NCBI RefSeq assembly: GCF_900112265.1
Contig: NZ_FOLO01000050.1
Span: forward strand, 1-42,131
DNA from: Pseudoalteromonas denitrificans DSM 6059
Lineage (GTDB): Bacteria > Pseudomonadota > Gammaproteobacteria > Enterobacterales > Alteromonadaceae
DNA: 42,131 nt
Direction of reading: 5' to 3'
Shown here piece by piece: positions 31,850 through 38,679 of this stretch. Position 1 is the first letter of the stretch; every line of letters begins with the position of its first letter. The notes beneath the pieces are model-generated. The model had not been told where the DNA came from. It ran no database searches and was given only the letters and a program-made list of their open reading frames with translations. A program made the translations under genes and the position numbers.

Positions 31850-32731
31850 TTAAGTTGCATTTATTACACCATACTCATTACGATTACCTATAGGGTAAAT
31901 AAGCCCAGTAGTCACAAGTAATGCCCTCGAAGTGACCACATTTGTTAAACTGGTTAATGGTGGAATATACTGCCCATTAGGCGACTTTTCATTGGCACCA
32001 AATAAATTAGCATTAACACATATGTCGGCATCAAAACCAATAACCACAACATGGTCATGTGTATTGGCAAAGTTAATGAAATCGGCAGAGTGACCCCCCA
32101 TATGATACTTTGAAATAAGAATATCTGTTTTACGATCTCCATAAGCATTTGCTGCATCGCTTAATTCTGGGCATACGGGGTTGCCTTTCATATGCAAACA
32201 CAATAAATCAGCACCTTTTAAACGCGCAATGCGTAATACCGAATTCATATGATCAACACTAGCACGTCCATTAAAAAGGTCTTTCATCGGATCTTGTAAT
32301 CCAGATAGGTGAATAATAACAACACCTACAGAGCCATTTTCTGTGAGTAACCACTGCTCTACCGTTTGATTTAACCAAGCGCTAGGCGGTATATTTCTTG
32401 TAGGAGGCATGCTGCTTGGATCATAAGCCTGCGTAAGAGGGGTTCTAGAATAACGCGCTGCATTGGTTTTTCCTTGGCTATGAATACCGATAGGTAAATT
32501 TAAAGGATGAAACCCAGGATAAGTTACTTGTAAATACCATAATGCATCACGGTATTTTGCTGCTTTTAATACTGGTATTTTCTGCATTGCCATCGTTATT
32601 TGCATTGCAGTACTGGTTGAGTCGTTTAACAATGCAATCAAACTTTTTAATGAACTTCTTTTTAAAGTAAACCCCGGATTCGCGCGTCTAACATCTGCCA
32701 TAAAAGATACGAGTTGGTGATATCGTGGCAT
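31850..32731 (-). CDS. Isochorismatase-like cysteine hydrolase
   Basis: 293 residues. The isochorismatase fold is suggested by GSVGVVIIHLSGLQDPM near 133-149 (first strand), a catalytic Lys in ILISKYHMGGHSADF (Lys208), and VVVIGFDADICVNANLFGA with nucleophile Cys238. In this family a D-K-C triad hydrolyses amides or vinyl ethers. The usual Asp in the first strand is displaced (IIHLSG.QD), so activity is not certain. An N-terminal extension of about 130 residues is not typical. It stands between two peptide genes on the other strand; whether it acts with them is unknown. Confidence 0.75.
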   Translation of the reverse strand: MPRYHQLVSFMADVRRANPGFTLKRSSLKSLIALLNDSTSTAMQITMAMQKIPVLKAAKYRDALWYLQVTYPGFHPLNLPIGIHSQGKTNAARYSRTPLTQAYDPSSMPPTRNIPPSAWLNQTVEQWLLTENGSVGVVIIHLSGLQDPMKDLFNGRASVDHMNSVLRIARLKGADLLCLHMKGNPVCPELSDAANAYGDRKTDILISKYHMGGHSADFINFANTHDHVVVIGFDADICVNANLFGANEKSPNGQYIPPLTSLTNVVTSRALLVTTGLIYPIGNRNEYGVINAT

Positions 32732-32993
32732 TCAGTATTCCTTCATTTTAATAATTATTAATGTTTTCAATATCTAATATGCCAGCCATATGTTTTTTCA
32801 GCAAGGAATACTGAAAAGTTCAAATGTAATAAGCATGCTTATAAATCAACAAAGGAAACCATCATAAAAATTTGTATTTTACTAATACCATTAATAGCGT
32901 CTCAAAAACAGATACAAGCTGTCTTAAAATTCACTACCGATGCTAAAGTTTTTCTATATATTAACTACTTTTAAATACTAATAAGGTTATAAA

Positions 32994-33161
32994 ATGAAAC
33001 TTAAACTCAATAAAAAGAAAATGAAGAACTTATCAGAAGATCACAAAGCATTACCAGCCAAAATGACGGCTAAAGTTGCTGGCGGAGCTAATGCTAATAC
33101 ACCTTGTTACACAGCAGGTACAGCTTGTAGTATGGAACCATGTAAATGGGAAGAATATTAA
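32994..33161 (+). CDS. Double-glycine leader peptide, three-Cys core
   Basis: 55 residues. The leader is MKLKLNKKKMKNLS, ED, LP, MTAKVAGG (31 residues). The 24-residue core has three cysteines (TPCYTAGTACSMEPC) and ends KWEEY. A taagg box precedes the ATG, and a strong terminator follows at 33207. Too short for usual gene callers, but the leader identity to four others in this window is decisive. Function unknown. Confidence 0.87.
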   Translation: MKLKLNKKKMKNLSEDHKALPAKMTAKVAGGANANTPCYTAGTACSMEPCKWEEY

Positions 33162-33206
33162 GCTGATAATTAATTTAGTCTGTTAATTTAAGCATTTTCC
33201 GATATT

Positions 33207-33247
33207 AAAACATCACAATTTTTATCTCTTTGTGATGTTTTTATTTT
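33207..33247 (+). terminator. Intrinsic terminator after peptide gene
   Basis: Stem aaaacatcaca (33207-33217) with tgtgatgtttt (33231-33241), loop of 13 bases, followed by a T-rich tract. Typical Rho-independent terminator. Confidence 0.88.
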
Positions 33248-33444
33248 TAGCTCGACAACTTAAACAACTTTCTGATTATAAATTAGCTCTCATGCTAAGC
33301 TGCTATTTAGCTTTAGAATTAAAATGCAAAACCCTCAGTCTTGCCGAGTTTATATGACGTATTGCCTGTAAATTACCATTTTCATGAATAAATTTATCAA
33401 CATGAATAAACAATCAGGCTTAATACATCAATTAAGGAAGGCTA

Positions 33445-35058
33445 ATGGAACAAAACCCTCTCACACATGGTCCATCGGGTGCAAAAACAAAATCTACGAC
33501 GCAATCAACTACACCAAACATTCAATTACTTACGGGGCGCATACCTAATGCTTTTAACCCCAATGATTACCAAAGCGAAGTTGACCAGAGCATTTATGGG
33601 CAAAAATTTGTTCAAACAGCGCTATTTCAACAAATACCAGAGGTATTTGAAAACTTAATGTCTCACAGCATTATTAATCTGCGTAGTGAATTAACACAGC
33701 AAATTGCAGAATGTGTCACAACAAGTGTGAATGCTGACTTAGGATAAATTCGTTTAACCGAAGCGAATACATCTGCAAAAATCGGCTGGTATGTAGCCGA
33801 AACATTACTTAAAGTGGGCCTAAATATGGTCTCTCAAGGTGTGGGCGGTATTTTATTAGACTCTTTACACTCAGCACTCGATACACATGGTTCATCCCCT
33901 TTCGAATTAAACAAACAAATGATAAATGTCACAGGCAACAACGGCACTTCAGGTAATGTAGCCGTGAGATGTGAAACGGATTGGGGCAGAACCATTACTG
34001 GCGAGCAATTTTTAAAACAAATCACCAGTGATTTTGGTGACATTTTGATTAAAGATGCCGATGGATTAATGAGTGAATCATTATTAAGTAATCTTAATAA
34101 AGTCATTAGTAACTCAAAAAATGGCCGCCCGGTATCAACCTCGTCTCATGAGTCTGCTTTAGTGAGATTATTACTCCCATTAGAAATATTAAAGCTTCGC
34201 CTAGACATGGTTGACCAACTTATTAATGGCGTTGTATTTCATGAAATTTCACAAGCAAAAATAAATAAACCGTCATTAAATTTAGCCAATAAATCAGACT
34301 TAGACCCCGTTATCACAACAATTAAGCAACGCTTAACCAGAATGAACGTGCATGGCTACCTTACTTATTTGTCGACTATTGCTAACAATACAATTCCGAG
34401 ATTATCTAAGTCAAGATTGTTTGCCGTAATCATGGCTGAAACACTGCTTGAAAACAGTAAGGAAGTACTAACACACGATCAAAATTTATCTAAAGGGCTA
34501 TGGAACCTATTGGCTCAAAATCAGTTAGTCATTGTTGCAAAAGAAAGCCGCCTTAATGGTGCAATTAAAGACAACATATTAACCAAAGCACAGCAGCAAG
34601 CAGCGAGTTACAAAGAAAATTCATCGCTCCCTATTTTAGGACTAACAACGATTAACGCAACTTATAGAAAACAAGCCAGTGATGCCAAGCTTTGGAAACA
34701 GGTACTTTTTGCAAAGAATCGCCAACGCCTAACAACCAGTAGTAACTCAGGCAAGTTTGGCCCATCAAGTAGTTTGGCTGCATTTATATGCGCAGATAAC
34801 TTTTTGAAAAGTCATTCACAACAAGAAAAACAACTCATTAAAGATGTACATATTGATAGCTCTTATAGAAATTACATTCAATATACGCAAATGGAACAAA
34901 ACGATGAAAACTTACTAACCGCATTGCAAACCAGCCATGAACTTAAAGTGAGTGTTGGGGTACTCAAAAGCTTTTATCCTGACTAGCCAGAGCTGTATGG
35001 TTTTGATTCTGGCTATGGTTATGGCTATGCAGTGGTAAGTAAAAAAGAAAAGAGATAA
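33445..35058 (+). pseudogene. Large unrecognised protein gene with two in-frame stops
   Basis: One continuous frame of about 537 codons is interrupted by TAA at 33745 and TAG at 34984. Translation resumes in the same frame each time with normal-looking protein: IRLTEANTSAKIGWYVAETLL after the first stop, and PELYGFDSGYGYGYAVVSKK after the second. No frameshift is needed. The N-terminus MEQNPLTHG matches that of the gene at 36240 (MDQQNPLTAFG). The middle is mostly helical, with a glycine-rich hydrophobic stretch (VSQGVGGILL). A terminator follows at 35069. Probably a decaying gene; the first 100 or the middle 390 codons might still be expressed separately. Function unknown. Confidence 0.75.
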
Positions 35059-35068
35059 AGAAGAGATA

Positions 35069-35094
35069 AAAGCCGCCTTAATATTGGCGGCTTT
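35069..35094 (+). terminator. Intrinsic terminator after the decayed gene
   Basis: A perfect 9-bp stem, aaagccgcc (35069-35077) with ggcggcttt (35086-35094), loop of 8, followed by attgtt. It matches the end of the full-length frame at 35058, not that of the shorter ORF, supporting the pseudogene reading. Confidence 0.8.
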
Positions 35095-35207
35095 ATTGTT
35101 AATGGAAGTGTCTCACCCTAAAACATGTTTAAACATTAAAAAAATAAAGTAACCGCGTATTGTGAAGCAAGTGACTTGCACCCTATTTATTTTGACCCCT
35201 CCTTTTT

Positions 35208-35330
35208 TCTGATCGTGATCAAGCGATTCAGACAGAATGTAGCAGCCGAGGTTATACGCTTAAGGAAATTGGTGATTATTTTGGCATACACGCTTCACGC
35301 ATCAGCCGCATAGTAGCAAAAAGCAAGAGC
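35208..35330 (+). pseudogene. Remnant of REP-associated tyrosine transposase, C-terminal HTH
   Basis: About 41 codons in one frame read DRDQAIQ..GYTLKEIGDYFGIHASRISRIVAKSKS, the C-terminal helix-turn-helix of REP-associated (TnpA_REP, Y1/IS200-like) transposases. Nothing of the catalytic domain remains in front; the fragment starts right after a ttttgacccctccttttttc tract. Another fragment, with the N-terminus of the same family, lies on the other strand at 38182-38341. Confidence 0.75.
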
Positions 35331-35347
35331 TGCCCCTCTCTCATAAA

Positions 35348-35962
35348 TCATGTAGGTTCAATTATTAAATCAACCCATTTTTTATAAACCGAAGGAAATT
35401 CTCTGCTATATGCGTTCCAAGGCTGATTAAAGTTAGCGCCAGGATCATATACATCCCCATTTGCCAGTTCACATACAAAATGCCAAGATTGATATACAGC
35501 TGTTGATTTCATCTTAAGCTCAGCAGTTCTAACTCTTAATTTTGGTTGCAAGTTATCAAAATAAGTTGGATCTTTAAATTCCACAAAATCATTAAAATTA
35601 TTGGCTGGTATATTTAATTTAGAAATTAAATCAGGTTTAAGCCATTGCTCATGATCTTTATTACACATAATTTTGTGTGTTTTTTGAGTGTACATATTTA
35701 TTTGCAATAGCATTTTATAAGGATCGCAATAACCAGCCAACGCTTGAGAAGCTACAAGATCATACATGCCTGACGCTATTTCTTGGTTAGTTAAAACTGT
35801 TTTTTGTCCTAAATTACCCTTTGCATTGTAATTAGTTAATAACTGTCTGGATAAGGCTTGAAAACTCTTTTGGTCATATTCAATAATATACTTACATGTA
35901 GAGTATGCACCACAGCGGATACTCTTGTCTGGTTGTTGTTCATTGAAACTATTACCTTCCAT
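35348..35962 (-). CDS. Protein of unknown function with a WHFV..DVYDPG motif
   Basis: 204 residues from the ATG at 35962, chosen because a gaggag box stands 8 bases before it; an in-frame start at 35977 has none. No signal peptide or membrane helix. Near the C-terminus, SWHFVCELANGDVYDPG resembles the His and Asp/Asn segment of papain-like or transglutaminase-like folds. A Cys-rich start (IRCGAYSTCKY) could supply a nucleophile, but I cannot confirm the fold. It stands alone among possible effector genes and transposase remnants. An effector or toxin role is only a guess. Confidence 0.65.
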   Translation of the reverse strand: MEGNSFNEQQPDKSIRCGAYSTCKYIIEYDQKSFQALSRQLLTNYNAKGNLGQKTVLTNQEIASGMYDLVASQALAGYCDPYKMLLQINMYTQKTHKIMCNKDHEQWLKPDLISKLNIPANNFNDFVEFKDPTYFDNLQPKLRVRTAELKMKSTAVYQSWHFVCELANGDVYDPGANFNQPWNAYSREFPSVYKKWVDLIIEPT

Positions 35963-36239
35963 ATAAAATCTCCTCACATTTGAAATACGTAATTACTATA
36001 TCAACACTAATAACCAAAACCCGGGAGCTCTTACTTAAAGCACAGTCTAATTTAGGTCATTAAGATAAACACAAAATAAATAGGAAAGGAAAAAATAGGA
36101 TATATATGGACTCTTCCCTTTTTGAGAACCCACCCGAATTCAACATGCTATATTCACCTGATTTAATAAGATAAATAACCAAGTTGTGGTTATTGTATTG
36201 AAATAAAATATTTTTAAGATAATTAAATGAGATAATTTT

Positions 36240-36749
36240 ATGGATCAGCAAAACCCTCTAACAGCCTTCGGTGTCACCACTAAGGAAGAATTTAACGATA
36301 AATACTTTGTTATCAAAAGACTGTGTCATCCAATAGAAGCCTATATGATTTTAAAAGAAGGACAAGGCGCTGGCGGATGGCCAGTTGAAAAAGAGTCTAC
36401 AGTGTTGAATGGGCAAATAAATCAAACTGAATATACTAAACAAAAAGCAAATAATGAAAGCGCTTTTAAAAAAACAGATCCAAGGAATACACCATACGAT
36501 AAGCTAACTGATGAAACTTACCTCGCTGCTTGGCAAGATTACTCATCCATTTACGACAAAAGAACATACTATGAATATTTTGATGAAGAATTAGTATATG
36601 AATGGCCTGGGGTGACGATAATGATAGCCGTCGAAAAAAAATATGCTGTAAAATTTGATGGTATAGATGTTGATCTAAAATCAGGCAGCACGTTCATAAT
36701 AGAGAAAGGGGCACCGGTTCATCCTCTTACGCTTATATCAATTAAATAA
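36240..36749 (+). CDS. Protein of unknown function sharing MDQQNPLT N-terminus
   Basis: 169 residues, no signal peptide. The N-terminus MDQQNPLTAFGVTT resembles that of the decayed gene at 33445 (MEQNPLTHG), suggesting a shared N-terminal tag or origin. The middle is rich in Tyr, Lys and Glu (DYSSIYDKRTYYEYFDEELVYEWPG). The C-terminus is beta-rich (VDLKSGSTFIIEKGAPVHPLTLISIK). Family unrecognised. The ribosome binding site is weak (gagataatttt, an atg at 36240). The gene ends 72 bases before the IS10-like element. Confidence 0.65.
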   Translation: MDQQNPLTAFGVTTKEEFNDKYFVIKRLCHPIEAYMILKEGQGAGGWPVEKESTVLNGQINQTEYTKQKANNESAFKKTDPRNTPYDKLTDETYLAAWQDYSSIYDKRTYYEYFDEELVYEWPGVTIMIAVEKKYAVKFDGIDVDLKSGSTFIIEKGAPVHPLTLISIK

Positions 36750-36821
36750 AAGACTGACAGGGTCACCTATTATGACTCTCCGATCAACGAACCGACAGGT
36801 GGAGTCAAAAGGGGTCAAGTC

Positions 36822-38166
36822 CTGAGGGATCCCCACAATTATTTATGTTTATAGGCACTCTTGGCAATCGATATTCAATTGCCTGACTTCCTTTGCAAAA
36901 ATGCGTAAATGGATTTTAAATCCGAACCTTTGAAAGTATTGAGTTCCTAATGTAAAACAAGAAAATACAGTCCGATTTTTGATTGTATTTGCCTGAAACT
37001 CGTAGTGTACATTTGCTATTTTTGCACTCAGACCTGCAATCCACAGGATAAAATTAGCTAATAAAGCGATCAACAATGCGACATTCAATCGTCCTTTTTC
37101 ATAACTACGGCAATGGCGCATATTCAAACCATTATTGGTAATTTTTAAGTCTCTAAAAGCTTCTTCTATTTGCATGCGTTGCTTGTAAATTTTAACAATA
37201 CTTTGTGCAGGAAACGTAATTTGGCATAAAGAGGTAAACAGTAACCATGGCTCCGTTGCACCTTTGGCATGCTTTAAACTTGCACTACAACGTATAGGTT
37301 TGCCTCGTAAATTCTTATGCTTGCGATTTTTAGGTCGCTCTTTAAATAAATAGAAGTGCCCTTGTAAAGAGTTTGCTTTAGCTAGTGATGATTCAAATAA
37401 ATAACGCGGCTTAGCGGTTGCCTTTGGATACAGTATTTTTATTGGCTCCCAACTGTTTTCATTAGGTATTTTATATTGTGTGCTATGTCTTACTCTACCA
37501 ACAAAATCCCAGCCAAATTTGAGTATTAGCTGAAACCAGGTATTTCGAAATCCGGCATCCGTCACTACAATAGGTTTGCAGTTTTGCGGTAAAATTGACT
37601 TAAGTGTTTTAAGAAAGCCTTCATGGACACTCTGTTTCATATATTCTCTTTCACGATAACTTTGTTCAAAAATAGTCATAGCCCGACCTTTAACTGGCGC
37701 AGATGCTCGCAGTAAATGAAATTCCCCACATGGCGTTAAACCAGACCAATCAATGGAGATTGCTGGACGTTCTATATTACTAAGGGTTATGTTGGAAACT
37801 TCTCGATAATAATGAATACGAGCACTTTGAACGCGAGGATTGCCAAATAAACGGTCTATTCGTTTAATGTTATGTTTAACTTTAGCTTTGCTTTTTAAGC
37901 TTCGCCCTAACGCTGCAATAGATAAGTGTTTATTTTGACAAAGCGTCTCAGCGGTAAATAATAATGTTTTATGATTTCGTTTATCAATAAAGCCAGATGT
38001 TTTGTTAAAAGTTTTGTGTAATAAACCATTTATATGCATCGTAGTTTTCTTTTCGGGTAAATTCTTTGATTGGAAAATACACATAAGATCATAAATGGCT
38101 ATACACTTCAATCCACTATTTAGTTAATTACTTGATTTAATTAACCTAAATGTGGGGATTCGTCAG
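36822..38166 (-). mobile_element. Complete IS10-like (IS4 family) insertion sequence
   Basis: 1345 bp, close to IS10's length. Left end CTGAGGGATCCCCACA and right end (reverse complement) CTGACGAATCCCCACA are imperfect inverted repeats that match the IS10-type CTGA..ATCCCC terminus. It encodes one transposase (36849-38039, minus). The 9 bp outside each end are ggtcaagtc on the left and gacttgacc on the right. They are reverse complements, not the direct 9-bp duplication expected for IS10. Confidence 0.88.
36849..38039 (-). CDS. IS10-like transposase (IS4 family, DDE)
   Basis: 396 residues from the ATG at 38039 (MHINGLLHKTF), chosen because the length and start match IS10-type transposases (402 residues); the longer frame from 38111 adds 24 unrelated residues. 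The DDE triad is visible: ISIDWSGLTP, IVVTDAGFRNTW, and KQRMQIEEAFRDLK with the catalytic Glu. LGRSLKSKAKVKHNIKRIDRL at the N-terminus and HYEFQANTIKNRTVFS near the C-terminus are family blocks. It cuts and pastes the element. The frame is intact, so the copy may be active. Confidence 0.93.
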   Translation of the reverse strand: MHINGLLHKTFNKTSGFIDKRNHKTLLFTAETLCQNKHLSIAALGRSLKSKAKVKHNIKRIDRLFGNPRVQSARIHYYREVSNITLSNIERPAISIDWSGLTPCGEFHLLRASAPVKGRAMTIFEQSYREREYMKQSVHEGFLKTLKSILPQNCKPIVVTDAGFRNTWFQLILKFGWDFVGRVRHSTQYKIPNENSWEPIKILYPKATAKPRYLFESSLAKANSLQGHFYLFKERPKNRKHKNLRGKPIRCSASLKHAKGATEPWLLFTSLCQITFPAQSIVKIYKQRMQIEEAFRDLKITNNGLNMRHCRSYEKGRLNVALLIALLANFILWIAGLSAKIANVHYEFQANTIKNRTVFSCFTLGTQYFQRFGFKIHLRIFAKEVRQLNIDCQECL

Positions 38167-38181
38167 GACTTGACCCCTTTT

Positions 38182-38341
38182 TTTCTTGGACCACCCAATT
38201 ATAGCGCTCACATACTTGTTCCAGAGTATTAAGGAACAGCTCAAAATCATCATCATTTTGGTAGATAGTTTTGCGTTCGTTACCGCGTGCTGTGATGTAA
38301 TAAAGGGCACCATTGAATTCAAGCCTAAGTGGTCGGCTCAT
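38182..38341 (-). pseudogene. Remnant of REP-associated tyrosine transposase, N-terminal part
   Basis: The frame starts MSRPLRLEFNGALYYITARGNERKTIYQ and runs to NWVVQ, about 52 residues, the N-terminal part of the Y1 transposase domain of TnpA_REP proteins. The HUH motif and catalytic Tyr are absent. Beyond NWVVQ the sequence becomes a poly-A/ggggtcaagtc tract and then the IS10-like element, so the last residues of the reading frame (KKGSSPDESPHLG) are not genuine. Confidence 0.8.
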
Positions 38342-38679
38342 AATATATTTTCAATAGAGATTGATATTTTGAGCTTAGTTGGAAGTGTTATTTTTGCAAT
38401 GTTGTGGAACTAAGCCTGAGAGAGCTTTGTACCAGACTAAACCCTAGTTGTCAGCGCTATGTAGCAAATTTGTACCGGTCAAAATTACGGAAGTTAAAAG
38501 TGGAAGGTTTACCCGAGTTTTTATTTTCGTTAATAGATAGATTGGTAGTTAAGTTAACAAGATAAAGCAAACTACTCAGTTTAAAAAATTTTAGACTGAT
38601 GATATTTCGGGTTGCACGATACAAGATCTGATGTACGTGACCCTGATTTATGGAGTTTAATAAACAATAGGATTGAACT
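38342..38679. other. Intergenic region before the 702-residue gene
   Basis: About 340 bases with no convincing gene. It holds the promoter region of 38680-40788; an aggatt box precedes that ATG. I recognise no known repeat or RNA element, but the stretch 38400-38520 is more GC-rich than its surroundings and might be a mobile-element remnant. Confidence 0.45.

Noticed and set aside
18518..33161. Classification of the peptide family as lanthipeptides
   Set aside because: The leader resembles other GG natural-product leaders, but no LanB/LanC/LanM gene is present and some cores are poor in Ser/Thr-Cys pairs, so I leave the modification open.
33745..34986. Recoding of in-frame stops (selenocysteine or suppression)
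   Set aside because: The codons are TAA and TAG, not TGA, and no recoding structure is visible; decay or error is simpler.
38141..38181. End of the minus-strand reading frame of the Y1 transposase fragment
   Set aside because: The last codons (KKGSSPDESPHLG) come from the repeat tract and the IS10-like element and are not transposase sequence.
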